DNA of 64,000 bases, taken from the NCBI RefSeq assembly GCF_030503855.1, contig NZ_CP129971.1, positions 565,501-629,500 of the forward strand, written 5' to 3'. Each line of letters opens with the position of its first letter. Within the stretch, counting starts at the first letter, position 1. Shown here piece by piece: positions 54,401-63,586 of this stretch. This DNA comes from Marivirga salinae (lineage in GTDB: Bacteria; Bacteroidota; Bacteroidia; Cytophagales; Cyclobacteriaceae). Under the pieces are notes generated by a model. The model was not told the DNA's origin and ran no database searches. It was given only the letters and a program-made list of their open reading frames with translations. A program made the translations under genes and the position numbers.

Positions 54401-57400
54401 CAACTAAGTTCCCTTCTACTCCGCCTTCTCCTTTAAGAGAAATTAATTCTGCACTATTAGATATAGTGGTAGTTGAATTATATTTAATATTAGCTATTGG
54501 CAATGGCTTTAACGTAATGAAAAATGTATCTGGTTTGCTAATACAGCCAGTGTTTGGATTAAATTCTTGAACGACTAAGGTGTCTGTAGTTTCCGATTCT
54601 ACACTTCTGAAATTAACAAATACTAAATTACTATTGACAGAACCATCAAATTCATTTTCTTCTCCCGTAAACTTCCATTCAAATGTGTTTCCAGGGCTAG
54701 AAGGATTCATTCTAAATCTAACTTCCTGCTCGCTTGCGCACACAATTTCAGGACCAGTTGATTTTGTTGGATCTGGCTTGTCATTTATTCTAATATTTAC
54801 TTCTCTTGGGTCTGATAAAGGTCCGCAGCCAACACCTGATAGGAGAACGGGTAAAGCCTCAACAGTTGAGCGGCCTTCTTGTACTTCCTGAGGACTTGCT
54901 TTATAAATAGGATTAAGTGCATTTGAAGTCAATGAATAAGTAGCTTGATTTTCATCATCTTTAAAGCCCCAACTGCCATCATGGTTTACTGCCTCATTAA
55001 ATTCATCTACTCTAGTCCATTCAATTCCCAAAATATCTGATGCTGAACCTCCTGAAACTGCGCTATTTAATGTTGTAACTGCATATTGGACACCGTTTTC
55101 ATCCTCCTCCAAACAAACTGAGACATTTTTATCGGTATTTACTGAAATGGATTCTACAAATCGAAGGATTACAAAATCATTAGTTCCAACACAAGGGTTT
55201 AAGCCTCCGGGATCATCTGAAGTTAGTTCTAGCGTAATTTCACCTTTAATACCATCAGCAAAGCTTGCATAATATTTAACCGTATCGGGTCGATCCGTTT
55301 GAACAGATTTTAGAGAAAAATCAGGTGAAAACCCACCTCCATTTGAGCTTGGTCCATCATCTATAGTCCATGTTCCTTGCTGAACATCTCCTGTAATGCT
55401 TGGGCTAGTAGTCACCAAAGTTTGATCAGAAAAATCGACTATGCTCGTATTGGCACCACAAAGCTCAATAATTCCATAATCATTCTCTTGAGATTCAAAT
55501 CCACCCGCGTCAACTCTAGATCGGATAAATTTCAAAATTTCTACATCAGCACCTAAATCAGGTGCACTACAAGTATTAAGATCATCATCTTCATCCGTCA
55601 AAGACAAAATGGTGACATTGTTACTTGCAGGATTAGGAGGAACAACTGAAAAGGTTTGATTTTCTTCATAAGCCGTAATGGTGATTGGAGTTTCAGAGTT
55701 GACTTGATAAACAAGTGTATAAACTCCAGAACCTCCTACAATATCTACCGTAAATTCCACTTCATTTTCATTACCTAAATCATCAATATCGCATATTTCC
55801 GAATTAGATGGATTCACCAAAGTTAGCTGAGCGCTGCTTGGCCCAACCTTAATTGGGTCAACGGAAGTAGTACTTGCATCTTCAGTATTTCCGGCTTGTC
55901 CATTTTGTTTATCCAAGGTAATTGTTCCTGGTTCAGTTCCAGCAGGTACGGTAAACTCTATGTTTTCATCATCTATTATGGTGAAAGTAGAGATTGTAAA
56001 AGGCGTAGTTCCGTTGATGTTCGTTCTAATTCTACTAACTCCCGTAAAGTATTGACCTTGGATTGTAAAAACTTCCCCTACGCAGGCTCCAATAGAAAAA
56101 TCATCTATTCTGGCAGGCCCAAAAGTGGTAAATGACCAAATATTATCGGCTGTAAACCCTGCAAATTCATTTCCAGCACGGTCTACTAAAGCTCCTGGAT
56201 CAAATACGATATAGTATTCTGTGGAGTCTTCTAACAGATTTTCAAAAGAATCAAATTCTAAAGTATTGCTAGTGTTATTTGTAAAAGCAGTTCCTGCATC
56301 TAATACCGATATAACCGTGGTGGTTTGTTTATCAATTATTGAGATATTAGCAGTTTCTTGACCAGAAACAGGCTCGTTCATCTCAATAGTAAAATTCAAA
56401 GATTGAGAAACATTAAACTCTCCATTTGTAGGATTGAAAGGATTATTTGCTAATTCAGGGTCTTCGGTATCGATTGTAATACTAGTGTTCCCACTTAAAG
56501 AACTAGCACTTGCAGTCGCTGGTAAATCTAAATTAGCAGCAATCCCTACTGCATCCACAATTGTTCCTCCATTAAGGTTTAGGCTATTTATATCTGCATA
56601 ATTTAAATCGGAAACATCTACAATAGCACCACCATCAGATGCCTCAACTGTATAATTAAAAGTAAGAATTGTAGAATTGGAGCCGCTTGCATATTCGGCA
56701 TTGGACCCAGAATTTAAAGCCAGTAATGGTGTACCCGTAACCTCTACATCCTCATTAAACTCTATAGTTATTTCGATTTGTTCACCCGTTGAGAAAAATC
56801 CTTGATCTGGAGTTGCTGTCACATTTACAATATCTGCAGGATTTGTATCCACTTGAATAGCTGCATTATCTTGAAGTCGTTTAGGGTCAACTGGTAATAC
56901 AATTTCAGCATCATTGTTTGCTAAATCTCGAATAGTGCCGCTATTCATATCAAAAGCATCCACATCCAAACCGAGTGTGTTTTCACCAGAATTAACGCCT
57001 TCAACAGTATATTTGAAATTTACTATATTTCCTGCAACGCTTTGAAATTGTGCTTGTCCGCCAGAGTTTAAATCTAATAATGGTGTTCCACTGACGTCTA
57101 CATCTTCATCGAAAACCAGTTGGATATTGATTTCATCACCTGGGCCATATAATTTGTTATCACTTGTGGATACAATTTCAAGTAGCCTTGGTTTTTGAGT
57201 ATCAATAGAAAAATCTCCAGATTGTTCGGTAACGGCAATATTTCCTACGATATCGGTTCCACCAGCAACTTCTATAATTACATTCTGGGTTTCTTCTTCT
57301 GTTAAATCATGTGTAAAAGTAGCCTCATATTCTGTTGCTGAATTCCATCCACTTGAAACTAAGTCTAAGTTTGCAGTACCATTCACATTAAAATTAACTA

Positions 57401-60400
57401 TTGAGTTTTGGTCCATAGCCTCATTATAGGTGGCCGTAAGTACCAATTGATCATCTAAGCGAGAAACTTCAGCAATATTAAAGCTTATATCTATAGCTGT
57501 TGGATTTTCTGTGTCGATAGTGAATAAATCAGTTTCTGTGTAATCGCTTAATACATTTCCTGATTTATCTTCAGCATTTTTAATCAAAACATCTATATTT
57601 TCTATTAACTCATTTGCATCTGTTAAATCGAAATAGAAAGTATAAAAAGTATTATCTAAAGACCATCCTGAGTTGCCATTAGGGCCAGTTAAACTATTGG
57701 TAGGATTTTCTGCAGGATTAGGAAAGGAGATAATTGGAATAATGGAATTATCCATTATCTCATTAAAAGTAACCTTGATTTCAAGCGCATCAGTTCCGTC
57801 ATCCGAATCCGACAAAACCACAGGGGTAGCGGTAATTTGACTTACTTCAGGCTTGGTAACATCCTTAAAACCATAGGTTTGGGAGAAATTAGCTGCATTT
57901 TTATTCGGTGAATTACTTAATCCAATATCTGAAATATCCAATCCTAAAGTTAAATCAGGCGTGTCAAATTCATTTACACTATTCTCTACATCTAAAACAA
58001 GAAAGTAATTATAAGTTCCTGAAGTTAGGCTCTCAGATAAACCCGTAAAAGAAATGGTATTGGCCACATTATCGACTGTTGGTGAAGAGGCAATTACACC
58101 ATCTGTACCATCATAAGTATTATCATTTGAGCCTACTAATTGAATATTACTGACCTTATTTGTTAAATCAATATTAGTAGAAAATTCAATAGAATTAAAT
58201 TGAGTAGATCCTAGAACATCAATTGCAAAACCTAATACTGCTTGATCAGTCGTGCTACTTTCTAGTGTTCCATTATTTAAGCCAGCAGTAAGTTCTGTTA
58301 AATCTATAGTTGGATTCACCGTTACAGAGATAGAAGAAACGTCAAAAAGATTGCTTCCATCCGTTATGGTTAAAGTGCCATCACCACTACCTTGGTAATT
58401 AAAGTTAGCAGGGAATTCGAATTCTCCATTAGTAAAACTTGGTGTTGCAGGTAAATTATTCATTGGAATATTATCTGCATTTGAAATGGTGAAATTACCA
58501 TAGTTAAGATCTAAATTACCATTAATATCCTTTGCTTGTACAACTGCTTGTGGTGTTACATCTACACCAGCATTTACTGGATCAGGAGGATCTGTTGTAA
58601 ATTCAAATTGGGTTGCTTGCACAACAATTTTATTATTGCCGTTTCCGGAAGAAATAGTTGTAGAAGCCGCATCAAACGTACTCGAATTATCTTCAACCAG
58701 AACATCAGCAGGAGCTAACTCAAATACCAGATTTTTATTATCAATCTCAGCTGCACTGATCACTTCATTTAACCTGACTTGAAGTTGAAATCTGACAGTT
58801 GTGCCCTCCTCTAAAAATCCAATTTCAGTATTATCATCATTTTGATTGCTTGGAATATCAACTGTAATATTATCATTATTTACCGTTACATCATTTGTTT
58901 GTGTGATGTTATTAGTCACATTAACCAATCTAGCCTCAGCAATAACATCGCTCCAGGCTATATTTAAACCTCCAAAGTAGTCTCCAGCGGCTCTTGAAAA
59001 AGTAAAATACTCAAGTTTAGTATCCACTCCATCATTACCTACTTCATTACCTCCTTCAACAGCATCAAAATCTAAAACCGTAATAAAGTTTCCACCTGTA
59101 TTGTCATTATCTACTGAGCTTATAGTTGCCGCTCCTCCGTTAAAGTTCAGGGTATTATTAGATGCTACTCCATCCGTTGTTGCAGTAGTTGTTCCTGGAG
59201 AGGCAGGGGTTACATAGCAATTGCCAGATGAGTTATAAGCAAACACAGCAAAATAATATGATGTATTTATATTTAAGCCTGAAACCATAACGGAATTACC
59301 AGTTCCATTATATACAGCATTATTTCCTCCTCCTTGCACTTGAACAGCTTCAGTATAATCACTGTCCACACCTGTTTCATAAGGAGTACCTATTACCGGC
59401 TCAAAATTCACTGGACTTTCTTCTCTCACCACCACCAAATATTTATCAGCACCTGAAACAGAGGTCCAGCTTACCTCAATTGTAAGAGGGTTTATATCTG
59501 CTGCATTAATTGGGTTAAAAGAAGATTGGGCATCCGGAGGAGCACAATCAGTTGTAGCCAAAACGGTTTCTCCATTAGTATTATAGCAAAAACCATTAGG
59601 ATTGTATTCGTATATATCAAATGCATAATCCGTAAGAGCATCCAGATTTGTAACTGTAACACTGGACCCACTACCGGAATAAACTACATAATTACCCGTT
59701 CCAGTTTGGGCTGTACCTCCTCCATCTTCAAAACTTGAATTTACATCGTAATTAGTATTAAGAGATGGAACTTCAGCTGCTGTCAACTCCAGCCTTGCTA
59801 CCACCAATACGTCTACCGCCCCTGAACTTTTAGTCCATTCCACATCAAGTTGATTGGAGGAAATATTGATGGCTTGCTCTCCGCCTACTGAAGTGGTTGC
59901 AGGATCACAGCTCGTCTGTTGTGTTATGATTTCCTTGGAGCTATAACATTCTCCATTATCATTATATAAATAAACATCAAAAGTATAATCTTCATAATCA
60001 CTTAGATTAGTCACATTTACGCCAGTACCTGTATTATTGTAGACCACATAATTTCCAGTGGTTCCAATTTGTTCAGAAGAGTAATTACTATTGGCATTAT
60101 ATATTTGATCATCAACTAATGTAGCTGCTATTTCACCTGTAATACGAGCTACAACTAGAACATTTAAGCTATCTGGATCATCCCAAGTGAGTTGAATACT
60201 ATTTGAAGTTACGGTTCCTATTTGCAGATTGCTTACAGTTTCTGTAGGCGTAATACAGGATGTTAAAAATGTACCCTCTTCTGGAGCAGTTTGCGTAAAA
60301 TAGTTTATCGTAGAAGGATCAGCAGCCTCTGCATAAGGGATTACATAATAATAATATGTTCTATCTGCCTGCAATCCTGTTAAGGTAGCTTGACTATTGG

Positions 60401-61355
60401 TGACAAATTTTGAACCGACATTTCCGGAGAAATTAAGATTGTCTGGAGTTGTTCCATCTATCACATTGTCTAATTCCGTAGTAATTGCATTTTGGTCCTG
60501 AGTGTAGATTACTACATAACCAGTAGCGTCCGTTACATCATTCCAATCGAGATCAACAGAATTAGCCGCTATATTATTTTCAGTGCCTAAAGTGGTTATG
60601 CCGGCAGGTGGGGCGGACAACGTCCAATATGTTCGAACTGGGGCTCCACTTTTTAGAAAATGAAATGTTTCATCATCATTTCCATTAGTATTATAAATAG
60701 GTAGTATAAATGTATATTCAACTCCAGGGCTTAATCCAGCGGTACCAATTACAGTTTTAGTATCGTCTGGTTCAAATACTAAATTAGCTCCAGCAATCTG
60801 TGTCTCAGGTCTATCACCATTTTTTAAATCGGTTAAATCTTGTGGTGTAGTACCTTCTTTATAATATAATAAAAACCCACCATTATCAGGAAAAGTATAA
60901 CTATCAAAAGTAAGGTAAATGCTGTCAGTGAATCTATTAACCCCTAACTCTAGGTTATTTACATGCGATGATGGTTGTGTTGATAATGTCCAAAAAGTAG
61001 ATTCTGCAGTCGATTGAGTTGAAGCAGGTGAGGTGGTACTAGCCGTAAACTTATAAAAATATTGTTCACCAGGAGTTAAACTGGTAAGTCCTTCACTTAC
61101 TTCACGACTTATATTTACAGCAGTTTCTGAGCCTGAAACAGTTGTATTATATGGCCCCCCTGCTGTAGTTCCATAATCAAAAGAATAATTCACGTCCGCT
61201 GAAGCATCAGTATTAATTTCAGCATTAAGTGTAATGGACACGTCTAATGTATCAGTAGGGTCAATTAAATTTACACTACTCACCTCTTGTGCTGAAAGCT
61301 TTTCAGTTGTACAGATAAATAAGACTGTAAATAATATCAGTAAAAATTTCTTCAT
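51411..61355 (-). CDS. Giant T9SS adhesin: FnIII, Ig-like, IPT, jelly-roll and Omp28-like modules with type A sorting domain
   Basis: About 3314 residues from the preferred ATG (MKKFLLILFTVLFICTTEKLSAQ); 18 bases upstream another ATG exists. Numbering below is from the upstream ATG. About six FnIII-like modules lie in 32-735, Ig-like domains with VTFNE/VFDED-type strands in about 1130-1750, and an IPT/TIG domain (ACVGEVFTIQGQYF) in 1751-1830. Ig/PKD-like modules follow to 2790, then a jelly-roll (2798-3008). A thioredoxin-like domain resembling Omp28 (VLIEYFGDYTRSED, about 3010-3215) lacks the CxxC expected of an active one. The sorting domain (about 3235-3320) has RLYPNPAHDN and KTGMYNLILTNQKGEHKMMKFAV. 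Last gene of a four-gene operon; surface adhesion or matrix binding inferred. Confidence 0.85.
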   Translation of the reverse strand: MKKFLLILFTVLFICTTEKLSAQEVSSVNLIDPTDTLDVSITLNAEINTDASADVNYSFDYGTTAGGPYNTTVSGSETAVNISREVSEGLTSLTPGEQYFYKFTASTTSPASTQSTAESTFWTLSTQPSSHVNNLELGVNRFTDSIYLTFDSYTFPDNGGFLLYYKEGTTPQDLTDLKNGDRPETQIAGANLVFEPDDTKTVIGTAGLSPGVEYTFILPIYNTNGNDDETFHFLKSGAPVRTYWTLSAPPAGITTLGTENNIAANSVDLDWNDVTDATGYVVIYTQDQNAITTELDNVIDGTTPDNLNFSGNVGSKFVTNSQATLTGLQADRTYYYYVIPYAEAADPSTINYFTQTAPEEGTFLTSCITPTETVSNLQIGTVTSNSIQLTWDDPDSLNVLVVARITGEIAATLVDDQIYNANSNYSSEQIGTTGNYVVYNNTGTGVNVTNLSDYEDYTFDVYLYNDNGECYSSKEIITQQTSCDPATTSVGGEQAINISSNQLDVEWTKSSGAVDVLVVARLELTAAEVPSLNTNYDVNSSFEDGGGTAQTGTGNYVVYSGSGSSVTVTNLDALTDYAFDIYEYNPNGFCYNTNGETVLATTDCAPPDAQSSFNPINAADINPLTIEVSWTSVSGADKYLVVVREESPVNFEPVIGTPYETGVDSDYTEAVQVQGGGNNAVYNGTGNSVMVSGLNINTSYYFAVFAYNSSGNCYVTPASPGTTTATTDGVASNNTLNFNGGAATISSVDNDNTGGNFITVLDFDAVEGGNEVGNDGVDTKLEYFTFSRAAGDYFGGLNIAWSDVIAEARLVNVTNNITQTNDVTVNNDNITVDIPSNQNDDNTEIGFLEEGTTVRFQLQVRLNEVISAAEIDNKNLVFELAPADVLVEDNSSTFDAASTTISSGNGNNKIVVQATQFEFTTDPPDPVNAGVDVTPQAVVQAKDINGNLDLNYGNFTISNADNIPMNNLPATPSFTNGEFEFPANFNYQGSGDGTLTITDGSNLFDVSSISVTVNPTIDLTELTAGLNNGTLESSTTDQAVLGFAIDVLGSTQFNSIEFSTNIDLTNKVSNIQLVGSNDNTYDGTDGVIASSPTVDNVANTISFTGLSESLTSGTYNYFLVLDVENSVNEFDTPDLTLGLDISDIGLSNSPNKNAANFSQTYGFKDVTKPEVSQITATPVVLSDSDDGTDALEIKVTFNEIMDNSIIPIISFPNPAENPTNSLTGPNGNSGWSLDNTFYTFYFDLTDANELIENIDVLIKNAEDKSGNVLSDYTETDLFTIDTENPTAIDISFNIAEVSRLDDQLVLTATYNEAMDQNSIVNFNVNGTANLDLVSSGWNSATEYEATFTHDLTEEETQNVIIEVAGGTDIVGNIAVTEQSGDFSIDTQKPRLLEIVSTSDNKLYGPGDEINIQLVFDEDVDVSGTPLLDLNSGGQAQFQSVAGNIVNFKYTVEGVNSGENTLGLDVDAFDMNSGTIRDLANNDAEIVLPVDPKRLQDNAAIQVDTNPADIVNVTATPDQGFFSTGEQIEITIEFNEDVEVTGTPLLALNSGSNAEYASGSNSTILTFNYTVEASDGGAIVDVSDLNYADINSLNLNGGTIVDAVGIAANLDLPATASASSLSGNTSITIDTEDPELANNPFNPTNGEFNVSQSLNFTIEMNEPVSGQETANISIIDKQTTTVISVLDAGTAFTNNTSNTLEFDSFENLLEDSTEYYIVFDPGALVDRAGNEFAGFTADNIWSFTTFGPARIDDFSIGACVGEVFTIQGQYFTGVSRIRTNINGTTPFTISTFTIIDDENIEFTVPAGTEPGTITLDKQNGQAGNTEDASTTSVDPIKVGPSSAQLTLVNPSNSEICDIDDLGNENEVEFTVDIVGGSGVYTLVYQVNSETPITITAYEENQTFSVVPPNPASNNVTILSLTDEDDDLNTCSAPDLGADVEILKFIRSRVDAGGFESQENDYGIIELCGANTSIVDFSDQTLVTTSPSITGDVQQGTWTIDDGPSSNGGGFSPDFSLKSVQTDRPDTVKYYASFADGIKGEITLELTSDDPGGLNPCVGTNDFVILRFVESISVNTDKNVSVCLEEDENGVQYAVTTLNSAVSGGSASDILGIEWTRVDEFNEAVNHDGSWGFKDDENQATYSLTSNALNPIYKASPQEVQEGRSTVEALPVLLSGVGCGPLSDPREVNIRINDKPDPTKSTGPEIVCASEQEVRFRMNPSSPGNTFEWKFTGEENEFDGSVNSNLVFVNFRSVESETTDTLVVQEFNPNTGCISKPDTFFITLKPLPIANIKYNSTTTISNSAELISLKGEGGVEGNLVEATADNGQFTGRGVIQNSNGDYFLDSSQLGVTDITDEEDIHEVFFTFTNEFGCSSTDTIAFNVFDAERIFPALAEQYCQLDEADTISVDNAIVPDGFIVSAIDGPGITELGYTDVIVGTDTISVLRVIFDPATAYENNPDTENPSLISITYSIEDPNNAANNVANVGEQIVTVNPLPVLEIDDIEANLCSYDENLEFEPIGNNGDNYSFNLLNEELSDTLMLGNSIEGFEMNLKPLDQYLTDNNQDSIEIFVEYTLTNQNSCVNSRIYNFVVWRQPSQPVLESQDLCVVDGVIDTARVEYNGGKPDEELIWLTSDDFTTDPDAVIATGDTFVPDADFFAAGNTRIFYVFRLNVDSKGEEDPSCVSLPTKVTYRRIDNPGFEWNKSTFGDEDIIFKGLPNQTNLATAEWTITKIGDEIEVDKNAITQLNDSTVAVDFNSYGAGRYSVNFNVSTVNSCSADVTKEIIILPEADLANEYNFEFENSTEGWVSSGFKRNGADADKRLWDFAIPTGASTFESNKPVWITNAEGSYESDIVSYVYSPSMDISNIERPVVSFDLWINMAEDEDGLILEYSTDGKTIEDPEKTWQVLGNISDNVSSGLEWYNATAIEALPGTNNNNPFGFGWSFESNAESIESVNAKHTLEEIEDRDSLIFRFQFKSTSSENNFGNGDGAAFDNFKIESLNRNVLIEYFGDYTRSEDAIEMEAINTEFTEKGNFAWINYRVNENDPLYQQQSSSMLSRVYYYDAYEFADQFAIDGEIRNEFTEVGANDLSRARLFSSSISRIELDVSLVNENELGIDVNFQSNEELGENVNLYVAILQKEISDGAQGTDPTVTYYNVLRKLLPGNSGIEVSGSSGQQTVNFKASRPSDENALAIVAFLQNTETGQILQSAYLDGFPELTFSNVTAIEKELSDLDIRLYPNPAHDNLNIRWDIPLQQEAKAKVIDITGKIIKEFRLRRGESFYELNTSTLKTGMYNLILTNQKGEHKMMKFAVTN

Positions 61356-61376
61356 ATTATAATTTCCTTTCAACCT

Positions 61377-62552
61377 CTAATTCACTAATTCGCCAAACTT
61401 ATTGGTTTTAATCAATAGCAAAGTATTTTCTATTCCTATAACAGTAGATCCAATGGAATAAATTTTATCATTGACCATCACTGCATCGTGCAATTCTTCA
61501 TCAGCATCACTCCCAAAAGACTTTGAAAACCCTTCTGCTCCACCTGGTGTTCTTCTTGACAAATAGAAATCTAATTGATCACTAGAGCCTTCCTCAGAAA
61601 TTTCAGTTGAACCCGCTATTAAATATCCATTTTCAATTTTCTTAACTCCATTTAATTGATTTTCTCCATCTCCTCCAAAAATGAAAGGGGCAATACCGGA
61701 ATATGCCCTGTAGAAAAATAACATCCTTTGTCCTTCACTATCTAGCTCCCCTAATATAATAATTTGACCATCGTCCGTCTCGATTAATTTTTTTGATACT
61801 ACATCTCCAGCACCATCAAAACTTAAATCATCAGTATTTTCAATCTGATGCATCTCTCTATTATTACTTCTAACTAATACAGAATTTCCTGCATTATAAG
61901 CCCAAATCAAACCACCACTTGCATCTTCTAAAATAGGAGTAGCGGGCAAGGCTCTTGCTTTATTACTTCTATAAGTTTGGTCGATTGATAGATCGGAAGT
62001 ATTCATTTCACCAAATAATGTAAACTCATCAACACCATTTGTCCATTCTGATCCACCAAAAAATATTTTAGAATTGGCTTCATCATAAGACAAGCCTGTC
62101 AATTGATAATTTTCAAGATTAGAGCTGTAATACTGACTATTTACAGAGTCGAGTTGTGCGTTTACTTCTAAGAAAAATAAACTATCATTTGATCCCACAG
62201 TACCTCCAATTAAAATTCTGTCATTGTCCATAAGCACAACATCTTTGGCATTCCAATTTTGATCAGAGTTTTCAGGATAATATTTATCACTACCGCTAAT
62301 GACCTCCCCACTTAAATTCACCCTTAAGATCCGTACTTTGTTTGAGAGATTTTCCCCTTTCACTATTGTACTATTGGACACTATCAATAAACCTCCTTTA
62401 AATTCTTGTATAGATAATGGAGCATCAGTACCCTTTCCCTTAATAATTTTTATATAAGAATTTTGGGGAGCAGGTGCTAGCCCTTCTTCAGTATTACAAG
62501 CACTAAATGCAATTATTAATAAAGAAAATATGGTTACTATTAAATATTTCAT
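61377..62552 (-). CDS. Lipoprotein with repeat-propeller-like domain
   Basis: A 391-residue protein with a lipoprotein signal (LLIIAFSACNTEE, Cys at about 19). The rest consists of beta-rich repeats with DDNRILIGGTV, NSKIFFGGSEW, GQIIILGELDSEG, KKIENGYLIAGSTEISEEG and DKIYSIGSTVIG, the pattern of bacterial propeller proteins whose blades contain I(L/I)xGG. It sits between an outer-membrane barrel (4-base overlap) and the giant adhesin (short gap), so it is probably an outer-membrane lipoprotein aiding adhesin display. Precise role unknown. Confidence 0.72.
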   Translation of the reverse strand: MKYLIVTIFSLLIIAFSACNTEEGLAPAPQNSYIKIIKGKGTDAPLSIQEFKGGLLIVSNSTIVKGENLSNKVRILRVNLSGEVISGSDKYYPENSDQNWNAKDVVLMDNDRILIGGTVGSNDSLFFLEVNAQLDSVNSQYYSSNLENYQLTGLSYDEANSKIFFGGSEWTNGVDEFTLFGEMNTSDLSIDQTYRSNKARALPATPILEDASGGLIWAYNAGNSVLVRSNNREMHQIENTDDLSFDGAGDVVSKKLIETDDGQIIILGELDSEGQRMLFFYRAYSGIAPFIFGGDGENQLNGVKKIENGYLIAGSTEISEEGSSDQLDFYLSRRTPGGAEGFSKSFGSDADEELHDAVMVNDKIYSIGSTVIGIENTLLLIKTNKFGELVN

Positions 62553-63586
62553 TTTATTAATTCCGGATTAAAACGTGGGAAACGTAAACCTACTCTCAGT
62601 ATCAGAGCATGACCCTTATATTGATTTTCAGCATAAACAGCATCTTTCAATATCCAATTGAGTTCTGCCCGATCAACATTCATATTTACTTCATCTATAA
62701 ATCTATATTGATATAGGGCTTCTACAGTCACAAAGTTTCTTCCTAACCTTTTGAAATTGGCTCTTAAGCCTAAAATACCGCTTACATTAAGTTGGTTTCT
62801 ATAAACCATCATGTCTATATTATTGATTTCACTGCCTGGGCCTCCTCGTACACTTAATCTGGAAGAAAGTAGGTAGTGAAAAGAAGGGCCTCCAGTGGCT
62901 TCCAATAAAAAGTTCTGTGCCATTGGTAATTTATAATTCACTAACAATGGAACTTCTACCCATTGCTGGATTTCACTTATACTTTGAATACCGGTTGAAT
63001 TTCCTTCTGCGCTCTCGGTGTTTCTGTTTAGTACCGTGTTTCTAAAATTATAATGCGTTTCAAGATTAGCTGAAAACTCTTCATTAATAGGATATTGGAA
63101 AAATAAACCAACTGAAAACCCAATAGGAGGCTCATAGCTACCACTGTCTGCTAAATTATAAATAGGTTTATATTCGGTAATTTCTATTAAGTTAAAGGCA
63201 GACCCTAATTTAAACCCGTAGAAAAACTTAGGATCCGTATCATATCTTTCCGATAAAATAATGAGTTCGGTTGGGTCAGAGTCTAAATTTACTTCATATT
63301 CAGGCTCTATCTTCAATAATCTCAAATAAGAGGCTTCCGCTTTTTCTTGATCTTCATTAAATAAATAAGAAAGGGTAACTAATCTTAAAGCTTCTACTTT
63401 TTCTTCATCAGAAAAACCATTGTCAATACATTTTAATAATAACTTTGGCAAATCATTTAATTTCCCAGCATCATAAAAATTTCTGGCTTCTCTTAAATTT
63501 TGAACACAGGAAGTTTGTGCATTACTAATGAATGGGAATAAAACTACCAAGGAGATAGAAAACAATATAATTTTAATTAGCCGCAT
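62549..63586 (-). CDS. Outer-membrane beta-barrel protein with N-terminal helical (TPR-like) domain
   Basis: A 345-residue protein: signal peptide (about 1-23, ending NAQ), a helical TPR-like part (26-112) rich in ARNFYDAGKLNDLPKLL-type helices, and a C-terminal porin-family barrel (about 120-345) with alternating-residue strands such as FYGFKLGSAFNLIEI, VSGILGLRANFKRLG and HALILRVGLRFP. This layout is common in Bacteroidota next to giant surface proteins. It overlaps the WD40 gene by 14 bases and the lipoprotein gene by 4. Confidence 0.78.
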   Translation of the reverse strand: MRLIKIILFSISLVVLFPFISNAQTSCVQNLREARNFYDAGKLNDLPKLLLKCIDNGFSDEEKVEALRLVTLSYLFNEDQEKAEASYLRLLKIEPEYEVNLDSDPTELIILSERYDTDPKFFYGFKLGSAFNLIEITEYKPIYNLADSGSYEPPIGFSVGLFFQYPINEEFSANLETHYNFRNTVLNRNTESAEGNSTGIQSISEIQQWVEVPLLVNYKLPMAQNFLLEATGGPSFHYLLSSRLSVRGGPGSEINNIDMMVYRNQLNVSGILGLRANFKRLGRNFVTVEALYQYRFIDEVNMNVDRAELNWILKDAVYAENQYKGHALILRVGLRFPRFNPELIK